A stretch of 64,000 nucleotides of DNA, from contig NC_089244.1 of NCBI RefSeq assembly GCF_000512585.2, positions 1,302,001 through 1,366,000 on the forward strand, written 5' to 3'. This document shows, piece by piece, positions 9,838 to 20,208 of this stretch. Origin of the DNA: Kwoniella bestiolae CBS 10118. Its lineage: Eukaryota > Basidiomycota > Tremellomycetes > Tremellales > Cryptococcaceae. Each line of letters begins with the position of its first letter. The first letter of the stretch is position 1. Under the pieces are notes generated by a model that did not search any database, was not told where the DNA came from, and saw only the letters and a program-made list of their open reading frames with translations. The position numbers were made by a program, and so were the translations under genes.

Positions 9838-10138
9838 AGGTTCTTCTTCAGATCATTGGCCGTTCTCTCGGTACTTCTCATGACCACCGCACTTCCCGAT
9901 GATAATACCGGTAAGACCACGAAAGCGTACGATGGTCTCAATAAGAGGCAATGTCCTACGAGCGGGGAGATTTGTTTTAGGGTTGGAGGGGTAATCCAAT
10001 GTTTTCGTAAGTCACAACAGCCAGTATATAGGTTTTAGAGTTGCGCAGAGAGTGATAAGCACTTCTGTAGCGTGTACAAGCGCTACTGCTCCTGCTCATG
10101 AGGTCACTGAAGCGGAAGATAACGCTGAGGTAGCTTAA
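9838..10138 (+). pseudogene. Short cysteine-rich secreted protein gene with lost start codon
   Basis: Exon 1 to 10006 and exon 2 10071-10138 join across a GTAAGT...TGTAG intron in phase 1, as in the neighbouring family. The sequence KRQCPTSGEICFRVGG matches the third module of the large family members (RSCPPEGEICHVVDG). Exon 2 gives PCTSATAPAHEVTEAE and a TAA stop. Upstream the same frame encodes a hydrophobic signal-like run (RSLAVLSVLLMTTALP) but has no ATG after the stop at 9793-9795; AGG at 9838 sits where an ATG would be expected. The only in-frame ATG, 9880, falls inside the hydrophobic run and would give 64 residues without a usable signal. Either a recent start loss or use of a non-AUG codon. 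Confidence 0.6.
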
Positions 10139-10976
10139 GCCTGCCGGAGAACACATCTCCATATTACCATTAATCTTGCTAGCAGTACGGGGGCAGTGGG
10201 TCTTGATCAATTTCTATAAACGTCTTGTCCGTTGCTATTCCCATGCCTTGAGTCGATCTACCTGTGCATGCAAGGCTCTCCGTCAATATGTCAATATAAA
10301 AAGGGAGAGGTAGGATCAAGCGAAGCGTCTTTTGCAGGCACCGTTGAGAGATTGTTCTGGTCTGTAAGTTATAACGTGGCCAAGGCAGGACAAATTGCTG
10401 CATACTATACTATGTTAGTCGCAGGTCGGTCGCACATACAGTACTCATCCTTCATGATCACGGGGCACCGCCACAAAACCAGATCTCCCAGATTCAAAAT
10501 TTTGAGACCTGTGTCTAAGGTATGAACATCACCTGTCATGGAGGTCACACGGCTATGCGGCGGGAGTATGACCTCGATGGTATCGAATTCCGTATTGGAG
10601 TGTTGAGCTGCAAAGTCTCACAGGTTGAGATCTCGAAGACAGGTCTTGGCAGAGGGTTGGTACTCCCAGGGTAGATCATTGCATCACATACTGATGGGAA
10701 CAGCAAGCAAACCCAGATCACAAATATACTCTGCCTCGAAGCTTGTCTGTCACTTTTAATTGACCGTTGTGCCGGGATTCCCGAGATCTGGGTCTCAACG
10801 AAGCGAATAGCGTCTCAATCATAATGAGAGGTCTAAGTACTACTGTTCATTCCCGGTTGTTGGAAGCTAGATTCATGGACCAAATTTTGACTGGCTGGCT
10901 TGACATTCTCATACTCCTTTGCTTTTTCACTTCCAGCACCAACAGCTGCAATCTGACAAGATCATCGACAGCCACC
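10139..10976. other. Intergenic, upstream of cysteine-rich gene A
   Basis: About 840 bp. An AT-rich ATATAAAAA lies at about 10294 but is 680 bp from the next ATG and no signal-peptide frame follows it. Could hold remains of another array member; none can be aligned by eye. Confidence 0.4.
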
Positions 10977-12056
10977 ATGCTCGTCAAACTCAGCCTTATA
11001 GCTTGTATCCTCAAAGTATGCTTCGCCATAGTTATCGGATCGATCACCTCCGATAAATCCAGTGTGGACAGCAGATCAATCGGTATCGTACCGGAAGATA
11101 CCTGTGTTTGCCCTTATGATCCCGATGATCAAGAGGGGTCGTGGGAATGTCGTAAGTCCTTCACTTTGATACCATCTCTCAGACGCATTTCTCGTAAGCT
11201 CAAAGCAGTGTGCATGACACTTTGTTTTACGTAGAAGTCGACTGTTCAGACGCCGAGAAACGGATGTACCTCTCCGAAAGGGATTCGACTGAACACACCA
11301 AGAGAGTCTGTTATTGTCAAGATGATGATCCCTATTGCAGTGAGTGAGGCCTACTGGACCTGCAAACAAGCGAGTCTATAGAATATCGAGGAAGGAGCTG
11401 ATGAGATGTGGGTGACGGATTTTGTAGACTGCCCGATCATCCATCGACCATGGAACGACTTTGATAAACGAGAACCTGAGGTGGATAACACCATCTCGGC
11501 TTTACACCCAAGAAGCTGCCCTCCGGATGGTCAGGAGGTTTGCCATAAGGTGGAAGGGAAGGTGGTTTGCATTCGTAAGTACTACCTGGATTCAAGAAGC
11601 ACTGGCAGGATATCTCTGCTGATGTGTATTTGGCATTTTCGTTCTGGTCTTTTCATTCTGGATCTAGCTTGTATTGAGGAAAGGATCGTCTGTCCAGTCT
11701 ACAAGAGAGCTCAGAGTGATTCTGCTATATGCTACAGGGGACTGAATGGGAAATACATCTGCCGTGAGTAAGAATAACCATTTTAACTAATCTACATACC
11801 GTAGACTCTCGCTGTCAGGATACTGATTGGCCCCCTTGAATCGTAGCACCCTGTCAACCCAGCTGCTGTCCGCGAGAGATATTCCGAGCACTCCATGAGA
11901 GTAACAGCGATGTATGGTGTCGTGAGTTCATCTCCCTCATCCCATGGATTACTTTATTGAAGCAGTAATCACACAGCACCATGCGATTATCCTCAAGCTG
12001 CTACCGTCACTGAACAAGTGACCGATATCACTCAACCTACTCCTACTGCCAAGTGA
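10977..12056 (+). CDS. Cysteine-rich multi-exon secreted protein A
   Basis: Six exons: 10977-11151, 11235-11339, 11428-11574, 11668-11763, 11847-11921 and 11977-12056; 225 residues. Exon 1 encodes a signal peptide (MLVKLSLIACILKVCFA) and the first module TCVCPYDPDD. Exon 2 gives EKRMYLSERD and VCYCQDDDPYC; exon 3 ends RSCPPDGQEVCHKVEGK; exon 4 CIEERIVCPVYKRAQ; exon 5 PPCQPSCCP; exon 6 a short PPC module and a Thr-rich tail. Every internal exon is a multiple of three (105, 147, 96, 75 nt) with phase-1 introns on both sides, so each can be skipped or duplicated without frame change. Dibasic sites (DKR, YKR) and an ALHPR-CPP junction may be Kex2 sites. Paralogue of the two genes downstream. Function unknown. 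Confidence 0.85.
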
Positions 12057-12597
12057 GGTGGATGATCGTGTGAGAATGGTCAGTTTCGGGGGAATGTACC
12101 CTATAATGTGATTGCTTGATCTAAAGTATTTCCCGAATTGACGTGGTACTCATGTAAAGTATGAATATATTGTCCGACAAATCCTCCTTTTAGGTTTATA
12201 AATGCACATACGGTAGGCACAATCTGAGATGACTAGACTGTTGAAGGCTGTGTAAGAGAATAGTATGTACATGTATCTTCCTATCTTGGCATCACCGACC
12301 GTCCATCAATCAACCACCTTCTCACCGGATGACCGAGATCCAGGTACGAGATCAAGATCAAGATCAGAGACAGAAGCACACACAGTTTCAAAGATTCATG
12401 TAAACAGGTGCCACAATCTCGACAAATGAGAAAGATTACTGCAACACAGTCACACGACAAAGTGATTGCTATGGATGTGTATATCTATATATACATATGT
12501 AGCGATGTAGGCTGTACTCTCTCCTCAAACATCTCTTCTTCCCCTTGAACAATCCTTCCTCTCAGGAGAATCCAGACTAAGAAATCTTCGCTGAACT
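12057..12597. promoter_or_regulatory. Intergenic with ACCGGATGACCGAG element and TATA-like run, promoter of gene B
   Basis: The element ACCGGATGACCGAG at 12324-12337 has near-identical copies upstream of genes D and E. A TA-rich run (CTATATATACATATG, about 12484-12498) lies about 100 bp before the ATG at 12598 and is the likely TATA region. No gene is seen. Confidence 0.5.
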
Positions 12598-14014
12598 ATG
12601 TTCGCCTCCAATATGCTGTCTCTCATCGCTACCTCGATTTTCTTAATCTTGCCGCTGGCTTTGGCACTCCCCGAAGATGCTTCAATGGTAGAATATCGAT
12701 CATGGCTTCCAGAAAACACCTGTGTCTGTCCTTATGACCCTCTCATCCCTGAAGGCTGGCTTGGGTGTGGTGAGTATTGACCCCACGATACAATATACTC
12801 AGGATCACCTTTCGAAAGAGTTTGATGAGCTGACGAGATGCTGAAATCAGTCGCCAATTGCGCTTCTCACGAGAAACGAGTCCATCTCTCCACCAGAGAC
12901 TTGACTCACCTCACCAGGCAGGTTTGTATCTGTCCAGAGGATGAGCCGAACTGTCGTGAGTGTCTGGTAAACATAGCCAATACGCAACAAGTATGGTAAA
13001 CTCATGGCCTGTTGATGTGTCCTTCGATAGCTTGCCCCCTCATCCCTCCACCCGACTGCTGCACCTCCACTTACAAGCGAGAGGCATTGACCAACGTCAT
13101 GCCTGCTTTGCACGCTCGATCATGTCCACCTGAAGGGGAAATTTGTCATGTCGTTGATGGGAAGGTCGAATGTATCCGTAAGTTTAGTTTACAATTGTTC
13201 TTGTGTTGATGGTGAAAACACTTCTTATCTCCATTCCTTCACATTCCTCTAATTGATACACTTGTGCGGAAAGACTTACTGATAGTCACTTCTTCTAGCG
13301 TGTATCGAGATAAGAGTGATATGCCCTGAATACAAGCGAGCCGAAGCTGACGAGAGCGATGCCATTGTCTGCTTGGCTACCACGGAGGGAAGGATTAGAT
13401 GCCGTGAGTTAAGCAAAACTCCTTCTCTAATCGTGATGTCCGGCTGCTGACGTGTTTACCATAGCACCCTGCCCACGACCTTGTCCACTGTGTCCCCTCG
13501 CAGAGTCCAAGAGAGATACTGAGGAGACCAGTGCTTTGTGGTGTCGTGAGCTTTTCCTCGGGTCGATTCATTCGGGAGATAGCTTGACACTGATTATTGC
13601 TTGAAGTGTACCTGTACTGTAGCTCCGTGTAATCCACCTCACCCACCTAATTGCCCTCAATGCTGGTACAACACCTTTGGTACAGTCGTCTGTCGTAGGT
13701 TACTATCGTATTCGTTTATTATGTACTCCGGTGATAAATCATTGACGTTTCGTGCTGTAGCTCTCTGTCCATGGCCTCCAGTCACCAGTACTGAACCACC
13801 TAAACCCACCATCACATTTTGCCCTCTGAGCAGAAAATACTGCCTTGCTGAGCCTGATGGAACCTACAAATGCCGTAAGATATCTTTTCAGCCGGACGAG
13901 AGGCTCACTGACCCCACACTATATTCCTTTCTCCCAGCTGGATGTGGACCTATTCCAATTACTCTTGATCCCATCGAAGTCACTGGAGCGGAACCCACTC
14001 TCCCTCCTGCGTAG
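12598..14014 (+). CDS. Cysteine-rich multi-exon secreted protein B
   Basis: Eight exons: 12598-12769, 12851-12955, 13031-13177, 13299-13403, 13465-13545, 13623-13694, 13761-13874 and 13938-14014; 290 residues. Signal peptide MFASNMLSLIATSIFLILPLA, module 1 NTCVCPYDP, module 2 EKRVHLSTRD plus VCICPEDEPNC, module 3 YKREALTNVMPALHAR then CPPEGEICHVVDG, module 4 CIEIRVICPEYKR, then PPCPRPCPLCP, PPCNPPHPPNCPQC and PLCPWPP modules and a PGCGP tail. Internal exons are 105, 147, 105, 81, 72 and 114 nt, all phase 1-1. Exons 2 and 3 have exactly the lengths of exons 2 and 3 of gene A. The exon 6 acceptor is taken at GTAG before CTCCGTG because this keeps phase and matches the PPC pattern. Function unknown. 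Confidence 0.85.
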
Positions 14015-14516
14015 ATATGGGTCATGCTGGGGATTCAATCAGTCTGTTCTGGGGCGAAGTCGGGAATAAGGAAGGTCTCGGTTTATATAATTTACTTCAT
14101 TATAGTCTACTGAGCTTTCATAAATTTGATGACGAGTCAACCTGGTGATGCATCCCCACAGATGGGGTTGTACACTAACGATTTGATCTGATTTGATCGA
14201 TCTGATGATGCCACCTTCGAGAGGTGTTAAGCTTGCCCGTCATGGGAAACAACATGATCTTCAGATATATCGATGAGCGATGTGTAACGACGATCAATCA
14301 TATGATCACGGAAGGCCGAAGTCATGTTATCATGTTATCAGGTATCATCTGATCAATTGACTATCCAAAGCTCTAATTGTAGTTAAACCCAGAACCCCAA
14401 TTGTTCATGTCAAGTTATAATGCCCAGATCTTCTTCTTCTTCACATAAAGCATTAATCTTCTCCTAGCTTGGCTCTCGGTCTGAACAATCGAATCTCGTA
14501 TAACTCATCGCCACCA
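14015..14516. other. Intergenic, promoter of gene C
   Basis: 500 bp with AT-rich stretches rich in GATC and TGATCA words. A weak TATA-like CATAAAG lies at about 14443, 75 bp before the ATG of gene C. The ACCGRRTGACCGAR element is not found here. Confidence 0.4.
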
Positions 14517-15779
14517 ATGCATCCCCAAGAATTCAACTTCTTCTTCTTCCTCCTCGGCTTCATCCTAACTACCATCCTCGCCACCGCCACCGCCATCCCA
14601 CTCGACGAGACCCATTCTCCCTCCCTGATAAGCAGATATACCGACCTCCTCCCTAGAGGTAGTTGTATTTGTACGTACGATCCTGAAGATCCTTCGAAAT
14701 GGGAGGATTGTGGTGAGTACCGAACCTCATACACCTTTTAACCCACCCCTCGTAGCTCGATGACTCTCGCTGAGTGGCAAAATACTTTATATCGCAGTCG
14801 AAAGATGCCATGAGCCCGAGAAGAGGGTGTATTTCTCGGAAAGGGACCTTAGTCAAATGACTAGGGCGGTTTGTTATTGTCCGTTCAACCAGACTAATTG
14901 TGGTGAGTAGTCTCGGTGATTCAGCACTTTACTGTATGATGTATCCCGCCCCTTTCTCTCTTTCAGATACCGAGATGATACTAATCTTGGACATGTGATT
15001 TATTTTCAAGATTGCGGTCCACCAAGACCTCGACCACCTAAACGATGTTGTGGAATCATCCACCCACCTATCTTGCTTGAGGAGCGAGATCCAGAGGAGA
15101 AGGGCAATACCACACCTGTACTTCACGCGAGAGCATGTCCGCCGAATCAGGAGCAGGTATGTTACGTCTATCGAGGAATCAAGTATTGTGTTCGTAAGTC
15201 ATCCACCCGCTTTACCTTGTGGAATACTCAGAGAGGTTTGTTCACGGCAATGCCACTTACTTAGCATGTATCGAGGAGACCATCTATTGTCCTTTGGAGG
15301 ATGAGCAGGTAATTTGCCTGAATGATGCGGATAGCATTATGAGATGTCGTGAGTACAGCACTGTGTTATGGGAAGTCTATTTTATGGTACAGCTGACACA
15401 ATGGTATGTACAAGCGCCATGCAGACCACCCAGACCACCTATATGTCCACTCTGCGTATCCCACAAGAACGGTACGATAGTTTGTCGTGAGTATCTTATA
15501 CTCATCCTGTCACTATCAGGGTACAGTTGATACTTGATCCCTACCTACATCCATAGCTCGACCATGTCCGCCACCGCCTGTTATCTGTCCGCTGTATTGT
15601 ATCGACTACCCTAACGGTACAGTTGTTTGTCGTGAGTCGCATTCCTACTGGCATGTGGGGAGGGACATCATAAGTGCTGATGGTACAATACTATACGACC
15701 TTAAGCCGGATGTGGTGATAGACCACCTCGAACGTACACCAACCCCATCCCGCTGCCCAGCGCCACTACCAACGCATAG
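14517..15779 (+). CDS. Cysteine-rich multi-exon secreted protein C
   Basis: Seven exons: 14517-14712, 14798-14902, 15011-15193, 15265-15348, 15415-15486, 15557-15631 and 15706-15779; 262 residues. Signal peptide region FNFFFFLLGFILTTILATATA, module 1 SCICTYDPED, module 2 EKRVYFSERD and VCYCPFNQTNC, module 3 with an added RPRPPKRCCG stretch and then HARACPPNQEQVCYVYRG, module 4 CIEETIYCP, two PPC/PRPC modules each ending NGT(I/V)VC, and a PGCGD tail. Internal exons are 105, 183, 84, 72 and 75 nt, all phase 1-1. The 105-nt second exon is the same size in A, B and C; the 72-nt PPC exon is shared with B. The two NGTVVC exons look like a recent internal duplication. Function unknown. Confidence 0.85.
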
Positions 15780-16415
15780 CATCACAAAACGATGCGAGCG
15801 CAAGTCTAAATGGAAGTGGCGAGGTTGAGGTTGAACAAACGTTCTTGGGTTTACTGTTGTCTCGTGCACCTGTACATTACTGTAACCATCAACGAGTTTT
15901 CGATGTTTGTTTGCTGATGCTCTACAGTAATACCTATGCAATACTATATTTCCCCTTAGTGTGGGGTAAAATGGAAATAGGTCATCCAGCTCATTCAGTA
16001 ACTGTGTGGTAGCCCGCCAAAAGGATTTTAGAGATTCCTTTTCCTTCCGAGGTTTGGCATTTCAGTACGCCTTGGTTCCCTCAACTCCACACTTGCAAGT
16101 AATTCACTAATGACTATTGATTTGGAGATACGTCGAAACCTCAATACAAATCCTCACATACAATCTATCTTGAGCTTTCCCAATACCTCTTTTTCAAGCC
16201 TGATCGCTTTGACTTATGAACGTCCTTTCGTCGTATATCTTGGTCATCCAGCACCTCACATCCTTTGTGCTATTCATGTGCTTCACACACGATCGCAGAC
16301 TTTCATTCTATTCTTAGAACATACCTCTCACGAGCGCACCACTCAGCACATGGATCGATTAGCATATACATACCTTTCGACCGGGTGACCGAGCGAAGTA
16401 TTTCATGGATGAATG
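15780..16415. promoter_or_regulatory. Intergenic with ACCGGGTGACCGAG element upstream of gene D
   Basis: The element sits at 16380-16393, 36 bp upstream of the TATA box of gene D. A plus-strand frame at 16110-16388 (92 codons) has no signal peptide, no known motif and overlaps this element; it is not called a gene. Confidence 0.5.
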
Positions 16416-16423
16416 TATAAATA
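16416..16423 (+). promoter_or_regulatory. TATA box of gene D
   Basis: TATAAATA, 91 bp upstream of the ATG at 16507 and just after the ACCGGGTGACCGAG element. Confidence 0.65.
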
Positions 16424-16506
16424 AAGTGTTGTTGGTCATCGACCCCTTCGGTCTTCTTCGTCCACTCATTCTTTTCTTACTTATCCAGCGATCTGATCAA
16501 TCCAGG

Positions 16507-16792
16507 ATGAAACTTGGTATTACGATAATCGCAGCTCTTCTGACTCTTACCACTCTCACCCTCGCGGTACCTATGGTCGAGATGGAGGATAGACAAGTAT
16601 GTCATTGTCCGATCGATGATCCGGAGTGTGGTAAGTCTCTGCCCAAACACAATCGAAATCCAGTTCGGTTCAAGGTCCGAGCTGAGCCGAATACTGGTGT
16701 TGGCAGTTTGCGGACCAACGTGCCCTGACGGAAGTGAACCTATCTGCTACTATGAGTTAGGAGAGAGGAAGTGTCTTCGTGATTCGCTTTAA
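16507..16792 (+). CDS. Short cysteine-rich secreted protein D
   Basis: Two exons, 16507-16630 and 16707-16792, with a phase-1 intron (GTAAGT...GGCAG); 69 residues. Signal peptide MKLGITIIAALLTLTTLTLA, then EDRQVCHCPIDDPEC, which equals the end of module 2 of the large members (RQVCICPEDEPNC in B). Exon 2 gives VCGPTCPDGSEPICYYELG and KC, equal to the CPPDGQEVCHKVEGKVVC part of module 3. Reading through the intron would give a chain without the module 3 cysteines, so splicing is preferred. It looks like a minimal member made of a signal peptide and two half modules. Function unknown. Confidence 0.78.
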
Positions 16793-17450
16793 TAGTGCAT
16801 TTTCTTAACTTATGGTTAGCTTCAGTGGAAAAGTATGGTCGGAATGGCTGATACATTATTCAATTATGCTACCCAGCTTGCCCCGAGGAGTAGGGTTGAT
16901 AGTTGTCATTCAACGTGAAGTTTTCGGTGCAAACTCTCATGAGTGACCGTGGGGACGCATTTGATTTTATACCTATGTATATCGATCCGATGGGAGGTTG
17001 AGAATGCAGGTAACTTTGTGCCAGATCCGTTCAGAGTCCGAGACGGTACGACCCGACCCCGCTTGCTCATGCAGTCTTTAGTCACATCTCCATCGGTACA
17101 TTATTCTCGAACAGCGTCAGCCCGCTCGCTATCTGCCCTCTAGGCCTGAGCTCAGAGCTTTCTCAGCCTGTTCAGGCGCGTGCTCATCAGCTCCGCAAGG
17201 TTGTTTCTTGGTTACTTGTGCTCGCAAGCATCATCGGTTTGCAGTACCGTGCCAGCAGGGACGTGCTACATAAAGCACTTCGGTGCGGACAAACCTTCTT
17301 GACCGAGTGACCGAAGCTGACCTTACAGTACTGTAGGTCTAGGTCATCGAACTGTTTGGCATCAACATCTATTCAAACAGGAAATGATCAATCCTTATAG
17401 ATATAACTTCCTACTTCCCGTATAAACCGTACCCTACCTCCAAAATCACA
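16793..17450. promoter_or_regulatory. Intergenic with ACCGAGTGACCGAA element upstream of gene E
   Basis: The element lies at 17302-17315, 136 bp before the ATG side of gene E counted from its 3' end. A palindromic TACAGTACTGTA follows at about 17325-17336. TATAAAC at 17421 is only 30 bp from the ATG, closer than in the other array genes; GATATAAC at 17399 is an alternative. No gene is seen. Confidence 0.45.
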
Positions 17451-17807
17451 ATGAAGCTCCCCCTCGAATTATACCTCTCAACCCTCTTCCTCTTCCTCCT
17501 CGCCTCATCGGCTCTAGCGGTCCCTCTCATAAACACGATTGAAGATAGATCGAAATGTATTTGTCCAGTCAATTACCCCTGTTGTAAGCACTCCACAGTT
17601 CTTCTGCCCCTCACCGTCAGTTAGATGAGAAGTCGGTAATTGATTGATTTATCATTCGTGCGTAGCTTGCCCGATCATTTGTCCTCAGGGTGGTGAGTGC
17701 ATTTTACGAAGATATCGTTTGAGTATCTCATCTGCCATCCGGTATCGATATCGCTAAGTTGGTTATCCTTTTGTAATGCAGATTGCGATTCCGGTCCAAC
17801 CTCGTAG
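17451..17807 (+). CDS. Shortest cysteine-rich secreted protein E
   Basis: Three exons, 17451-17583, 17666-17692 and 17782-17807, joined by phase-1 introns with GTAAGC and GTGAGT donors; 61 residues. Signal peptide MKLPLELYLSTLFLFLLASSALA, then EDRSKCICPVNYPC, matching the end of the signal exon of gene D, followed by the 9-codon exon SCPIICPQG and the end DCDSGPTS. The middle exon of 27 nt is the smallest in the family and again is phase 1-1. The cysteine pattern CxCP...C, CPxxCP is the family pattern in miniature. Either a reduced member or a truncated one that ends early; all splice sites are intact. Function unknown. Confidence 0.72.
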
Positions 17808-18155
17808 ATCAATGCCGCTCACTCTCAGTCCGAGTATCCATGACACAGTTTGATCACCTTATCCCTAGTCGTACTGCTTTTCTTGTCATGTATCTTACGT
17901 CCTGAGAATGTCTGCCATTCATCACACGAACATCTGTGCAGGCAATATATGTTGATCCTTCATTCAAGAGTGGAACATGAAATACATCCAATTGATCAGA
18001 TTACTGCTACTACTACTATTATTATGGTATTAACGCGATAAATATTAATGGGGGAGTTCAGATCAAACATGTCACCTCATCCGCTTTTGTAGGATATCTA
18101 ATATCATTCTCCAGATCGACATCACAGCCGTTAGTGATCTTCGAGGAAGACCATC
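17808..18155. other. Convergent 3' flanks of gene E and the SVF1-like gene
   Basis: 350 bp, AT-rich, with a short (CTA)n-like run near 18003. The plus-strand frame 17850-18041 shows no protein features. Nothing else is seen. Confidence 0.5.
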
Positions 18156-20208
18156 TTACTCAGACACGAAGGAAGCTTCGTTGAACAGGTATCCCTTGAC
18201 TGGGACGGTTTCGCCGTCGATCTCTACGTTCAGTGTAGCGGGGTTGTGGTACTAGATAAATTGAAGCTCGTTAGCTTTTGCGCTTCTCTTCAAACCTCAT
18301 CCCCTTATCTTCTTTTCGATCCTGCTCCTCCATTGACAACTCCTTCTTCGAAAACGAACACTCACCTGGTAGATATAAGGTTTCGTACCCGTAACAGCTG
18401 CCAACCCCTTCCTAATGACATAAGGAATCTCCGCCAACACATCAACCTTCTCGATCAACCCTCCCTGCCCTACAATCGCTCCAGCAACATCCTGAACGAC
18501 CTTCGCGGAGACCTTCCCCTCTCCTTTAACCTTGTTGGCAGACCACTCGAATTCGATCGAAGATGGGATGAGGTATCCGGTCTCTTTATCTTTGATGGGG
18601 GATTTATGGGTCGCAGAGGAGATGGAATCGGTGGCGTGGGGGTAGACATCGGTTGCGGAGGGGGGTAAGTGTGTTTGACCGGTAACGATGAGGGGGGAAT
18701 ATTTGGTTGTGTAGATGGCACCGATGTTGGCTTTGGTTCGGCCGGATTTGGCACCTTTGGGTCCGTAGTCGTCCTGAATGATAATCAAATTGTCAGCTCA
18801 ATCACTTCCTCTCCTTTGCATGTATGGGTGATGGACTTTTTTTAGACAGAAAAAACGAGGGAATGAGCCAATAGGGACTCACGGTAGTCTCAAACTCCAT
18901 CTGGACAGCTCTGACACCTCCTAACTTGGGATCATCGGCTCCTGGGGTAGTAGTGAAGAAAGCAAAGTTCCATCGAGACGCGACCTGCGGGGTGATTGCA
19001 TAGTCAGCTGAGTGTCACGGTGAGAGGCAGAGACGATGATCAGCGTGCAAAAAGGCGAAAGATACAGCATTGTGGTCTAGCTGTAGAGAGGAACAGCTGA
19101 CTCACTAAGTTAGGTCTCATACCTTGGATAGCATGTACGAACATCCCGTCACCCTTGACATCTAAAGGCTTATCATCTATAGTGACGGTACCTGAGGAGT
19201 ATGATAATGGGTGGAATCGGCTAATTGCAATTGCGCACGATTGATCAGCATGGGCTTCGCCCCGTATCATCGACAGCGATTCATGACAAAGTCAAAACTC
19301 ACTGAACAACAAACCCATCCCTCTTCGCCTCCTCTCGGTCCTTCCCAAAAGTCGAAATACCACCTTGAGCCCCCTGACCAAATTTGAATCCTGGTGCGTC
19401 GGCTGGTCTGGTGAATTTGATATCTAGACGAACGTTCTTATCTAATTCTGCGACGACATGGTAGATCTCTTCTGTCGTGGGTGAACCGGTGTGTTTGATC
19501 TCCTATATGAATCAAATTCGACGGTGTTAGAATCGATAGTTTCATTTCATTCTTGTTATCATTGCTCAAGAGTAAGAGGCCTAGGTCCACTCACAAATTG
19601 ATCGGTCTTGAGATTTTGCTTGTCATATTTAGCACCACTCGCATTAATGGATCTCCAAGTTGAGTTCTTGGTGCGGGGGTTGTACACTTTGAATGTCATT
19701 TGGGTCGTAGCTGGTACGAGGAATATGCTACAATCCAGTAACAGATTAGTTAGACACGGTTTGAGTAATGTTAACATGGAAGTGAGGAAATGCGGTGCGA
19801 AATGACAAGATATGACAGACTGGCATACTCACCCAACATATGACCAGATGATCTGTACCATAATCCAAGTCCCATCTTCCAAGACTGTGTACCAGATTTG
19901 AGTCTCGGTCTGGAACCCCTTATTGGAGGTGTTTGCCCACTACGTCCAACGAAAACACTTATCAGCCACTGGATCTCAAATACATAGTCTAGTCCGTCAT
20001 CGTGAGGGTAAGTGGGGTTGACTCACAGCCGTATCGGCAGAGGTGAGTTCCCCGAACCCACTTAGGTAGGAGGTGACGGGATAGAAGTTGGTAGCATCTT
20101 TGGATGAGTTTGATGATTGCGATCTGCGAAGGTGAGGTGAGGTACGCCACTCAGTATGCCTTGTGTTCCCTCTTCCAACCTGAAATATACTCACGAGAAC
20201 CAGGACAT
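18156..20208 (-). CDS. SVF1: SVF1-like survival factor / lipid-binding protein
   Basis: Yeast Svf1 is a soluble two-lobed lipocalin-like protein needed for oxidative-stress survival and reported to carry ceramide between ER and Golgi. The minus-strand exons start MSWFS (ATG at 20206-20208), a start typical of the family, then NFYPVTSYLSGFGELTSADT, FQTETQIWY, a QMTFKVYNPRTK segment, FKFGQGAQGG, the core IDDKPLDVKGDGMFVHA-IQGMRPN, RWNFAFFTTTPG, and a C-terminal domain with GAIYTTKYSPLI and LIEKVDVLAEIPYVIRKGLA. The last exon ends LFNEASFVSE at the TAA 18156-18158. At least eight short introns. Convergent with gene E and outside the secreted-protein array. Identity rests on motif order; good but not searched. 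Confidence 0.85.

Noticed and set aside
10232..10525. 97-codon frame after an ATATAAAAA sequence, possible extra array gene
   Set aside because: No signal peptide, no family cysteine pattern; start codon is not well placed.
16110..16388. 92-codon plus-strand frame upstream of gene D
   Set aside because: Overlaps the putative regulatory element, no known motifs, and no TATA box of the array type before it.
10977..17807. Hydrophobin or CFEM proteins
   Set aside because: Cysteine spacing does not fit the eight-cysteine hydrophobin pattern or the CFEM pattern; the modules are CxCP and CPPxGxxxC types.
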